Shown one piece after another: positions 7,211-13,171 of a DNA stretch of 16,767 nucleotides. How positions within the stretch are numbered: position 1 is the stretch's first letter; each line of letters starts with the position of its first letter. A model generated the notes under the pieces. It did no database searches. It had not been told where the DNA came from and was given only the letters and a program-made list of their open reading frames with translations. Origin of the DNA: JAZNOQ01 sp045589215 (lineage in GTDB: Bacteria; Bacillota; Clostridia; Oscillospirales; CAG-272). The position numbers and the translations under genes were made by a program. The stretch spans positions 1 to 16,767 of the forward strand of contig JAZNOQ010000146.1 of assembly GCA_045589215.1 (NCBI GenBank), read 5' to 3'.

Positions 7211-7237
7211 ACCGCCTCCGAGCCGTTCGGGGGCGGT
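7211..7237. terminator. Bidirectional rho-independent terminator between galM and the antiporter gene
   Basis: An 11-bp stem (7211-7221 with 7227-7237, one G-U pair) encloses a 5-nt loop. On the plus strand TGCTTTGTTTCT follows; on the minus strand the stem is followed by CTTTTTG. It serves both convergent genes. Confidence 0.85.
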
Positions 7238-7257
7238 TGCTTTGTTTCTCTATTCTT

Positions 7258-8253
7258 TTAAAGAAAAAGTGTGACCGTGCAGAACGTGGCGTAAAGCACG
7301 AGAAGCATGACACCCTGAAGGCGCGACCCTTTGCCGCGTATGACCGTTGGAAGGGTCAGGAGGAGCATCACCGCAGTCATCACGGGAAGATCTATGACGA
7401 GCGAGGAGGGAACTCCGAGAAGCTCTGCCGTCACGGGGAGATCGAACGGACGGACGAGCGCTGAAATGCCCGAAACAAGGGTGAGGTTCAGGAAATTCGC
7501 GCCGATGATGTTGCCGAGCGAGAGGGAAGCGTGCCCCTTCACGAGCGCGGTGACTGCCGTTACAAGCTCGGGGAGCGACGTGCCGAGCGAAATAAAGACG
7601 AGCGCAATGATCGTTTCGGGAACGCCCAGCTTTTTTGCGATGATCTGCCCGTTGTCAACGAGGAGATCTGCACCGAATGCGATCGCCGCGGCACCGATCA
7701 CGAGGAAAAAAAGTTCAAGCCAAAGCGTGCGCGTACAGACGGGTGGGGGCGGGATCGGAGAGGTCACATCTGTTTCTCGCTCTTCCTTTTCGATCGCAGC
7801 TTCCTTCCTTGCCGACAGGACCAAAACGGTGAGATAAATAAAAAATAAAAGGAGAAGGACCGCGCCGATGATCCGTGAAAAACGGCGGAGAAAATAGGCA
7901 GAAAAAAGATATAGGGCTGTTCCGCCGAAAAAGAACAGAACGGGCGTGAGGAGTGCCCTTCGGTCGACCTTTGACGGTCGGACCGCGATTGTGACTGCCG
8001 CGATCAGCGCCGCGTTACAGATCACCGACCCGATCGCGTTGCCGTATGCCATTCCGCCAACGCCCTGAAACGCAGAGGTCGCGGATACCATCACCTCAGG
8101 GAGGGTCGTGCCGATCGAAACGACGGTCGCACCGATCAGAAGCTCAGACATCCGAAAGCGGTGTGCGATTCCCGTCGCACCGTCGACGAACCAGTCGCCG
8201 CCCTTCACGAGAAGCAAGAGCCCTACGAGAAAAAGAAAGATCGCAGCAAGCAT
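7258..8253 (-). CDS. Calcium/sodium antiporter, CaCA family (YrbG-like)
   Basis: This 331-aa membrane protein probably exchanges Ca2+ for Na+ or H+. It is an inverted repeat of two five-helix halves. The first ion-binding motif reads GATVVSIGTTLPEVMVSATS near the N-terminus; the second reads ALVFISLGTSLPELVTAVTA in the C-terminal half. These are the paired alpha repeats with the conserved Pro-Glu that bind the cation. An acidic cytoplasmic loop (KEAAIEKEERETD) joins the halves. The start at MLAAIFLFLVG is preceded by AGGGGGAC; a longer frame to 8295 lacks a ribosome site and would begin in the leader hairpin. It is a single-gene unit with its own promoter and terminator. Confidence 0.93.
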   Translation of the reverse strand: MLAAIFLFLVGLLLLVKGGDWFVDGATGIAHRFRMSELLIGATVVSIGTTLPEVMVSATSAFQGVGGMAYGNAIGSVICNAALIAAVTIAVRPSKVDRRALLTPVLFFFGGTALYLFSAYFLRRFSRIIGAVLLLLFFIYLTVLVLSARKEAAIEKEERETDVTSPIPPPPVCTRTLWLELFFLVIGAAAIAFGADLLVDNGQIIAKKLGVPETIIALVFISLGTSLPELVTAVTALVKGHASLSLGNIIGANFLNLTLVSGISALVRPFDLPVTAELLGVPSSLVIDLPVMTAVMLLLTLPTVIRGKGSRLQGVMLLVLYATFCTVTLFL

Positions 8254-8277
8254 AAAAGTCCCCCTATGTAACGCGGA

Positions 8278-8295
8278 ATGCGCGAAAAAGCGCAT
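8278..8295 (-). promoter_or_regulatory. Leader hairpin of the antiporter gene
   Basis: ATGCGC (8278-8283) and GCGCAT (8290-8295) form a perfect 6-bp stem around a 6-nt loop, in the untranslated leader 25 nt before the start codon. On the message strand the loop is UUUUUC. It is small, and its function is unclear. Confidence 0.4.
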
Positions 8296-8314
8296 GATAA
8301 AATCTACCGTTATT

Positions 8315-8344
8315 ATTTTACCATAAAGGCTCGCTCTGTGTCAA
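8315..8344 (-). promoter_or_regulatory. Sigma-A promoter of the antiporter gene
   Basis: On the minus strand TTGACA (8339-8344), 18 nt, TAAAAT (8315-8320). The -35 is perfect; the leader is about 55 nt. Confidence 0.7.
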
Positions 8345-8438
8345 TCGTGAAAAATCAACGAATCGGAAAGATCCGAAAAAATCTTTTTTATACAGTTTGG
8401 AAATGCCGAAGATTCGACTTTACAACGCGCGTATTTTC

Positions 8439-8888
8439 TTATCCAAACAGCCCACAAACGTAGTAGATCACGCCGTACAAGGCACCCGAAAGCACACCGT
8501 AAAGAAGAACGGGACCCGCGACCGTGAAGATCTTCGAACCGATGCCGAGAACGAGCCCCTCCGAGCGACTGTCGATCGCGGGGGAGGCGACGGCATTTGC
8601 AAAGCCCGTGATCGGAACGAGCGTCCCCGCGCCCGCGTGCGAGGCGATCTTGTCGAACCATCCGATCGCGGTGAGTAGGACGGCGATGAAAACGAGCGTC
8701 ACCGACGTGAGCGTTCCCGCATCGTCCTCGGGCATTTTGAGATAGCCCTCGTAGATCATTTTGAGGATCTGTGCGATCGAGCATATGAAGCCGCCCACGA
8801 GGAACGCGAGAAGGCAATCCTTAAAAATAGGAGACCTCGGCGCGCGCGCCTTGGCGTATTTTGCATATGCGTTTTTATCCATATTCAT
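8439..8888 (-). CDS. spoVAC: Stage V sporulation protein AC
   Basis: This 149-aa inner-membrane protein belongs to the SpoVA channel that moves Ca2+-dipicolinic acid into the forespore and out at germination. SpoVAC hallmarks are clear: FKDCLLAFLVGGFICSIAQ near residue 20-40, a second helix TLVFIAVLLTAIGWFDKIA, then GAGTLVPITGFANAVASPAI and SRSEGLVLGIGSKIFTVAGP before a last hydrophobic segment. Length fits the family (about 150 aa). The start was chosen at 8888 because AGGAC lies 6-7 nt upstream; an ATG 6 nt further in is possible. SpoVAD and SpoVAE, which normally follow in the same operon, are absent: downstream is the antiporter gene. A sigma-G-type promoter candidate precedes it. Confidence 0.94.
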   Translation of the reverse strand: MNMDKNAYAKYAKARAPRSPIFKDCLLAFLVGGFICSIAQILKMIYEGYLKMPEDDAGTLTSVTLVFIAVLLTAIGWFDKIASHAGAGTLVPITGFANAVASPAIDSRSEGLVLGIGSKIFTVAGPVLLYGVLSGALYGVIYYVCGLFG

Positions 8889-8956
8889 ATCGTTGTCCTG
8901 CCTTTCGCGCGAGGTGCGCAGAGGTATTTTTTTATACAGCTTTATCGCATCACGGA

Positions 8957-8985
8957 TAGTATATGCTGCGGGGGGATTTTTATTC
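8957..8985 (-). promoter_or_regulatory. Candidate sigma-G promoter of spoVAC
   Basis: On the minus strand GAATA (8981-8985), 17 nt, TATACTA (8957-8963). This matches the sigma-G consensus GHATR-N17/18-CATNHTA except for T in place of the first C. It lies about 70 nt before the start of a gene whose homologues are sigma-G dependent. Confidence 0.65.
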
Positions 8986-9064
8986 AAGATCTCAAATTTG
9001 TAAATTTTCGGAAAATCAAAAATGAATGTTTTTAAGAAAATATAAAAAAATTACGAAATTCCCC

Positions 9065-9093
9065 TTGCAAAATCGTTAAGAATATGTTATAAT
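9065..9093 (+). promoter_or_regulatory. Sigma-A promoter, distal, for the response regulator
   Basis: TTGCAA (9065-9070), 17 nt, TATAAT (9088-9093). The -10 is perfect. It lies about 170 nt before the response regulator start, upstream of a second -10 at 9181. The 8889-9263 gap otherwise contains only this promoter region and that of spoVAC. Confidence 0.6.
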
Positions 9094-9144
9094 TAAGTGA
9101 AGTTTGATGTTATATGCGCAAATATAACAATTTTACCAAAATTT

Positions 9145-9186
9145 TCATAGAACCGTCACAGAGCGCATTCATTCGCCCTCTATAAT
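9145..9186 (+). promoter_or_regulatory. Proximal promoter with PhoB-like direct repeats
   Basis: TCATAGA (9145-9151) and TCACAGA (9156-9162) are direct repeats spaced 11 bp, the spacing at which OmpR/PhoB-type regulators bind as tandem dimers. The second copy occupies the place of a -35 element for the perfect -10 TATAAT at 9181-9186, and no TTGACA-like -35 is present. This is the layout of an activated promoter. Confidence 0.5.
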
Positions 9187-9263
9187 ATATCCGTGACATC
9201 GGGGAATTGAAGTCTTTACAGACGTCGAATGACGATCCTGTGACAGAAAGGTACGAATATAAA

Positions 9264-9959
9264 ATGCTTGATACCGAAATCTTGGTCATTGATGACGACC
9301 TGAATATTTGCGAGCTCCTGAAGACCGTCCTCGAAAGTGAGGGCTATGAGGTCAAGACCGCGGGAGACGGCGTGGAGGGCCTTAATTATTTTAAGCTGTA
9401 CGAGCCCGACCTTGTGTTGCTCGACCTGATGCTCCCGAAGAAGGACGGCTTCCAGGTCTGCCGCGAGATCAGAGAAATATCGCAAAAGCCCATCATTATG
9501 ATCTCCGCAAAGGGCGAGGTCTTTGATAAGGTGCTTGGACTTGAGCTGGGGGCGGACGATTACATAGTCAAGCCCTTCGACGTGAAGGAGCTTTCGGCGC
9601 GGATCAAGGCGGTGCTTCGCCGCTATCAGTCGCACACGAGTCAGAGTGACGATGAGGTGATCAAATTTGATAACATTGAGATCAGCCTGCAGAAGTATGA
9701 GCTGAAGCTCTCGGGAAGATCGGTGGATATCCCCCCGAAGGAGCTTGAGCTGCTCTATTTCTTGGCATCCAACTACAATCGCGTCTTTACGCGCGATCAG
9801 CTCCTCGACAAGGTCTGGGGCTTCGACTATCTCGGTGACTCGCGCACGGTGGACGTACATGTGAAGCGTCTCAGAGAGAAGCTTGAGGGCGTTTCGGATA
9901 AGTGGGTGCTGAAGACCGTTTGGGGCGTCGGCTACAAATTTGAGCTCATCAATAGTTAA
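9264..9959 (+). CDS. OmpR/PhoB-family response regulator
   Basis: This 231-aa two-component regulator has a receiver domain (1-115) with the acidic pocket D10-D12, phospho-acceptor Asp54 in LVLLDLMLP, switch Ser81 and Lys103 in DDYIVKPFD. A winged-helix DNA-binding domain (about 130-230) follows, with recognition helix DSRTVDVHVKRLREKL. All phosphorylation residues are intact. The start MLDTEILVIDDD puts the first beta strand at the N-terminus as in relatives and lies 12 nt after GAAAGG; an upstream TTG at 9207 is possible but adds residues relatives lack. No histidine kinase gene is adjacent; the next gene is an HtrA protease, which recalls the WalR...HtrA order of the Bacillus wal locus. 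It may regulate itself through the repeats at 9145-9162. The specific subfamily (PhoP, WalR or other) cannot be settled by eye. Confidence 0.92.
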   Translation: MLDTEILVIDDDLNICELLKTVLESEGYEVKTAGDGVEGLNYFKLYEPDLVLLDLMLPKKDGFQVCREIREISQKPIIMISAKGEVFDKVLGLELGADDYIVKPFDVKELSARIKAVLRRYQSHTSQSDDEVIKFDNIEISLQKYELKLSGRSVDIPPKELELLYFLASNYNRVFTRDQLLDKVWGFDYLGDSRTVDVHVKRLREKLEGVSDKWVLKTVWGVGYKFELINS

Positions 9960-9967
9960 GAGACTTT

Positions 9968-10026
9968 ATCGGCGTCAATGCAAGGAGGGTGGAAAACCCG
10001 AAGGACAGCATTGGCGCCGATCTTTT
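9968..10026 (+). terminator. Strong structured hairpin after the response regulator, terminator-like
   Basis: ATCGGCGTCAATGC (9968-9981) pairs with GCATTGGCGCCGAT (10008-10021) over 14 bp with a single G-U. The 26-nt interior contains a smaller GGGT/ACCC hairpin. CTTTTG follows, a short U-run. It begins 9 nt after the stop codon. It may be a terminator with a branched loop or a structured RNA. Confidence 0.65.
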
Positions 10027-10095
10027 GTCCCATTTCGAGGAAGAAAAGACGGAGAAGAAGCGGTGTACGGGCGAATTCTCTCTATGAACGGGGGA

Positions 10096-10101
10096 TATAA
10101 T
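10096..10101 (+). promoter_or_regulatory. Possible -10 element for htrA
   Basis: A perfect TATAAT lies 52 nt before the htrA start, but the sequence 17 nt upstream (GAATTC region) is not a convincing -35. If real, the promoter needs an activator. Confidence 0.3.
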
Positions 10102-10153
10102 GGTTATAGCGATCAAAGTGCGCCGAAGACAGGGCGCGTGAAAGGAGACAGGA

Positions 10154-11458
10154 ATGCTGAACGAAGAAAATAACGGAAGCGCGCCCGAGGAGGCAGCTGT
10201 GGAAGAAAATAACGGAAACGCATCCGAAGGGGCGGCTGTGGAAGAAAACAAACAAGAGGAGCCCGTTACCTATGCGTACCGATGGGACTACCGCACGCAG
10301 TACGAGAACGAGGAGAAGGAAAAGAAAGAGACGCGCGTGCGCAGCGGACTTCTTTACGGGCTGATCATTACAACGGTATTCTCCGTGGTCATTGCCGCCC
10401 TTGCGGTCACCCTCGCGGTCGGCGCATATCGCGCACTGCAAAACCCAAGCGGCACTATGGGTACGATCGCGAATGCGTATTCCGAGCGCGTGGTCTACGT
10501 CAGCGGAGAGGGCGACGCCGCAGAGGATCTTGCGGTCGAGGAGGCGGTTGCAAAAATGCTTCCGTCCTCGGCTTCGATCCTCGTTGAGAAGGCGTCGGGC
10601 GGCTCGGGCATCGGCTCGGGTGTCGTTTATTCCTCGGACGGATATATCATCACGAACCATCACGTCATCGATGGGACAAAAAAGATCACGGTGCGGCTGT
10701 ACGGCGGCGCGTGCTATCCCGCAGAGGTGGTCGGATCCGATGCACTGTCCGATCTCGCGCTCCTGAAGATCGATGCAACGGGGCTCACGCCCGCCGAATT
10801 CGGCGCATCGGAGGAGCTTCTCATCGGACAAACGGTCATGGCGATCGGCGCGCCGACGGGTGTCAGCTACTCCGAAAGTGTTACGAAGGGGATCGTTTCC
10901 TGCGTCAGGAGAGGCGTTAAGGTCTACGATACGTCGGGGAAGCTCCTCCACACCCTGATGATGGTGCAGACCGACGCGAGCGTTAACCCCGGCAACTCGG
11001 GCGGTGCGCTCTTTTCGAGGAAGGGCGAGGTCATCGGCATCGTCACGAACAAAACGATTTTTTATGACAACGGAACGGCGTACTACGCCGACGGAATGGG
11101 ACTTGCGATCCCGTCGGAGGCGGTCAACACGATCGTCTCTGCACTCAAATCGGGAAAAACGCCCGACAGGTCTGCGTTTCTCGTTCCCGCCGCCCGCCTC
11201 GGTATCACGGGACGGGTGGACACGACCGCTATGGGCGTTTCGGTGCAGGGCTTTACCTCCGAGCGATTCGATGCATTTGAAAAGCTCAAGATCGGAGACG
11301 TGATCACAGCGGTGAACGGCGAACGGGTCACGAATATCACGGAGCTTCTTACGTCGATCGAGGACTATCTCCCCGGCGCGTCGGTCACGCTCACGGTGTT
11401 GCGGAACGGAGAGACCGTCACGGTGTCTCTCATTCTTGGAAGCGACGCACTTGCGTAG
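10154..11458 (+). CDS. HtrA/DegP-like serine protease, membrane-anchored, with PDZ domain
   Basis: This 434-aa S1C-family protease degrades or refolds damaged envelope proteins. An acidic cytoplasmic N-terminus (1-60) contains two 13-residue repeats; one membrane helix follows (about 65-90), placing the rest outside the cell. The trypsin-like domain has the full triad: His170 in IITNHHVID, Asp200 in LSDLALLKID and Ser282 in NPGNSGGAL. A single PDZ domain (about 340-430) contains the IGDVITAVNGERV loop. The ATG is preceded by AAAGGAGACAGG. The gene follows a response regulator but is separated from it by a strong hairpin, so it may have its own promoter. HtrA genes often belong to envelope-stress regulons, so control by the neighbouring regulator is plausible but not shown. 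Confidence 0.94.
   Translation: MLNEENNGSAPEEAAVEENNGNASEGAAVEENKQEEPVTYAYRWDYRTQYENEEKEKKETRVRSGLLYGLIITTVFSVVIAALAVTLAVGAYRALQNPSGTMGTIANAYSERVVYVSGEGDAAEDLAVEEAVAKMLPSSASILVEKASGGSGIGSGVVYSSDGYIITNHHVIDGTKKITVRLYGGACYPAEVVGSDALSDLALLKIDATGLTPAEFGASEELLIGQTVMAIGAPTGVSYSESVTKGIVSCVRRGVKVYDTSGKLLHTLMMVQTDASVNPGNSGGALFSRKGEVIGIVTNKTIFYDNGTAYYADGMGLAIPSEAVNTIVSALKSGKTPDRSAFLVPAARLGITGRVDTTAMGVSVQGFTSERFDAFEKLKIGDVITAVNGERVTNITELLTSIEDYLPGASVTLTVLRNGETVTVSLILGSDALA
10163..10251 (+). repeat. 39-bp tandem repeat inside htrA
   Basis: Two 39-nt units (10163-10201 and 10202-10240) encode EENNGSAPEEAAV and EENNGNASEGAAV; a third partial unit begins GAAGAAAACAA. The units differ at only a few positions, mostly in the second half. 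They lie in the acidic N-terminal tail before the membrane helix. Confidence 0.85.
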
Positions 11459-11507
11459 CGCCATGTGACACGGACAACGGGAAAATTCTGATTTTTCTCG
11501 AAAGCCC

Positions 11508-11536
11508 TTGCTTTTTTCGTAAAAATATCGTATAAT
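11508..11536 (+). promoter_or_regulatory. Sigma-A promoter of the mgtC pair
   Basis: TTGCTT (11508-11513), 17 nt, TATAAT (11531-11536). The expected start of transcription is about 11543, exactly the first base of a perfect hairpin. Confidence 0.8.
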
Positions 11537-11542
11537 ATAGTA

Positions 11543-11578
11543 TCTCCCCCGAAAGCGGTTTTGGGTTTTCGGGGGAGA
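11543..11578 (+). promoter_or_regulatory. 5'-terminal leader hairpin of the mgtC pair
   Basis: TCTCCCCCGAAA (11543-11554) and TTTCGGGGGAGA (11567-11578) form a perfect 12-bp stem around a 12-nt loop. It lies between the promoter and the first gene, 37 nt before its start. No good U-run follows, so a 5' stabiliser or control element is more likely than a simple terminator of htrA. Confidence 0.7.
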
Positions 11579-11615
11579 CTGTATTTTACTTCTGCACCTT
11601 GCGAAAGGAATACGA

Positions 11616-12317
11616 ATGGAACTTCTCATAAAAATTTACGAGACCTTGACCGAATTCAATTCGGTGTCGGTCTGCTTTCGCTTGACGCTTGCGATGCTGT
11701 GCGGCGGGCTGATCGGTCTGAACCGCGAGCAAAAGCACCGCGCGGCAGGCTTTCGAACGCATATGCTCGTTTGTATCGGCGCAACGCTTACGATGCTGAT
11801 CAGTCAGTACGTCTCGGTGGTCCTGCAGCAGGGGACCGATCTCACGCGCTTCGGCGCGCAGGTCATCAACGGCATCGGCTTCCTCGGCGCGGGCACGATC
11901 GTTGTCGCGGGACGTCAGCAGGTCAAGGGGCTGACGACGGCGGCGGGGCTCTGGGCATCCGCTTGTATGGGGCTTGCCATCGGCGCGGGCTTTTATCTCG
12001 CGGCGATCCTTTCGTGCGCCCTGATTCTGATCGTCATCACCCTCCTCACGAAATTCCAGGTCTTCATTATGAAGAACGCGAGAAATATGAACGTTTACGT
12101 CGAGTACCGCGAGCCTGAATACATCGGAAGGATCATAGGGGTGGTCCACGAAAAAAACGTAAAGGTCTATGACGTGGAGATCACGAAGGCACAGCCGAAA
12201 AGCGGCCTCCTTCCGAATATCGTTCTCTCGGTGCGGCTTCCGAAAAAATACAGCCATACCGATTTTCTCGCGGCACTCAGCGAGATCGACGGCGTGACGC
12301 TTGTCGAAGAGCTTTAA
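11616..12317 (+). CDS. MgtC/SapB family membrane protein (first copy)
   Basis: This 233-aa protein has an N-terminal MgtC domain with about four membrane helices (1-140) and a soluble C-terminal ACT-like domain (about 155-233). Conserved MgtC motifs are present: GGLIGLNREQKHRAAGFRTH, LVCIGATL, QVINGIGFLGAGTI and VKGLTTAAGLWASA. In pathogens MgtC is needed for growth in low Mg2+ and inside macrophages and inhibits the F-type ATPase; in other bacteria its role is poorly known. The start follows GAAAGGAATACG. It is the first of a tandem pair, 12 nt before the second copy, behind its own promoter and leader hairpin. No Mg2+-transporting ATPase (mgtA/mgtB) is near. Confidence 0.92.
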   Translation: MELLIKIYETLTEFNSVSVCFRLTLAMLCGGLIGLNREQKHRAAGFRTHMLVCIGATLTMLISQYVSVVLQQGTDLTRFGAQVINGIGFLGAGTIVVAGRQQVKGLTTAAGLWASACMGLAIGAGFYLAAILSCALILIVITLLTKFQVFIMKNARNMNVYVEYREPEYIGRIIGVVHEKNVKVYDVEITKAQPKSGLLPNIVLSVRLPKKYSHTDFLAALSEIDGVTLVEEL

Positions 12318-12329
12318 GGAGGGAAGGAA

Positions 12330-13082
12330 ATGCCTGAATTTTTCGAATCTCTCCGCTTCCTCGAAAACGAGTGGTCGGTCGTCCTCAGAATGCTCCTCGC
12401 AGTCATCTGCGGCGGCGTGATCGGACTTGAGCGGGAGCATAAGCACCGCGTTGCGGGCTTCCGTACCCATATCCTCGTCTGCATCGGCGCGGCGCTGACG
12501 ACCCTTACGAGTCAGTATCTCTGGACGTATTTTAATCCGAATTGGATCTATGCCGCAGAAAACGTAAGCCATATGATCCCCGAGGGACAGTGGGTGCTTG
12601 ATCCCGCCCGCCTCGGCGCGCAGGTCATCGCGGGCATCGGCTTCATCGGCGCGGGAACGATCATTGTGACGAAGCGGAAGCAGGTCAAGGGACTCACGAC
12701 GGCGGCGGGGCTTTGGACGACCGCGATCGTCGGGCTTGCGATCGGTGTCGGCTTTTACGGTGCCGCCCTCTACGTCACCTTCCTCATTCTGCTCGTCGAG
12801 GTTGTATTCTCGAAGCTCGAATTCGCGGCAGCCACCAAGGCGCGCGACCTCACGGTGTACGTCGAATTCGGGGAAACGCAGAACGTCAGCCGCATCGTGG
12901 ATGCACTGCGTGTCCGTCAGGTGCGCGTGCTTGACGTGGAATTGACCAAGACGAGAACACCTGAAGACGAGCTGCTGATGAGCGCACTCCTCACGGTTCG
13001 CTTCGCGAAGAACGTGCGCCGCGAGAAGGTGCTCGCAGAGCTTTCCGCGATCGAAGACGTTCGGATGGTGCAGGAGCTTTGA
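12330..13082 (+). CDS. MgtC/SapB family membrane protein (second copy)
   Basis: This 250-aa paralogue of the preceding gene shares the same layout and near-identical motifs: GGVIGLEREHKHRVAGFRTH, LVCIGAAL, QVIAGIGFIGAGTI and VKGLTTAAGLWTTA. It differs by an insertion of about 18 residues after the second helix (around YFNPNWIYAAENVSHM), which would lie in an external or loop segment, and by a more diverged C-terminal domain. AAGGAGGGAAGG immediately upstream is a strong ribosome site, and the 12-nt gap implies co-transcription. The two proteins may form a hetero-oligomer or act under different conditions; this is inference. Confidence 0.92.
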   Translation: MPEFFESLRFLENEWSVVLRMLLAVICGGVIGLEREHKHRVAGFRTHILVCIGAALTTLTSQYLWTYFNPNWIYAAENVSHMIPEGQWVLDPARLGAQVIAGIGFIGAGTIIVTKRKQVKGLTTAAGLWTTAIVGLAIGVGFYGAALYVTFLILLVEVVFSKLEFAAATKARDLTVYVEFGETQNVSRIVDALRVRQVRVLDVELTKTRTPEDELLMSALLTVRFAKNVRREKVLAELSAIEDVRMVQEL

Positions 13083-13085
13083 CGT

Positions 13086-13106
13086 AAAAAAAACACGCTT
13101 CGCGTG
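13086..13106 (-). terminator. Terminator of the CotF-like gene
   Basis: On the minus strand CACGC-GAA-GCGTG is followed by eight Ts (complement of 13086-13093). The stem is short but GC-rich with a perfect U-tract. It lies about 65 nt after the gene's stop. Confidence 0.8.
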
Positions 13107-13114
13107 CGCTATAT

Positions 13115-13149
13115 AAAATCGGCAGATGGCTTGCGCCTCTGCCGATTTT
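13115..13149. terminator. Terminator of the mgtC pair, probably bidirectional
   Basis: AAAATCGGCAGA (13115-13126) and TCTGCCGATTTT (13138-13149) form a perfect 12-bp stem around an 11-nt loop; on the plus strand GTGTTG follows, so the Ts of the stem act as the U-tract. With the hairpin at 13086-13106 it gives two terminators for convergent genes. Confidence 0.8.
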
Positions 13150-13171
13150 GTGTTGATGGAGCATTCAAACG

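Noticed and set aside
8370..8392. A-run/T-run (AAAAAATCTTTTTT) after spoVAC as a terminator
   Set aside because: The two runs are separated by only two bases, so no hairpin loop can form; the nearby TCGGA/TCCGA stem has no U-tract directly after it on the minus strand.
9968..10021. A known riboswitch or SRP RNA
   Set aside because: I compared the interior by eye with recalled consensus features of c-di-GMP, glycine, THF, ZTP, guanidine and fluoride riboswitches and the SRP core (GGUC...GGAAGG...AGCAGCC) and none fitted. It is left as a structured element.
9940..10173. A 77-codon open frame between the response regulator and htrA
   Set aside because: It covers the structured hairpin and overlaps both neighbours, and has no convincing start or family resemblance.
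10082..11629. A 515-codon open frame antisense to htrA on the minus strand
   Set aside because: It lies over a complete HtrA gene with all catalytic motifs, its translation is rich in Arg, His and Asp with no recognisable domain, and it runs through the mgtC promoter and leader. G/C-rich codon use produces such long antisense frames.
11586..12572. A 328-codon open frame antisense to the two mgtC genes
   Set aside because: It spans the end of one gene and start of the next plus the upstream leader, and its translation is low-complexity Asp/Arg/His.
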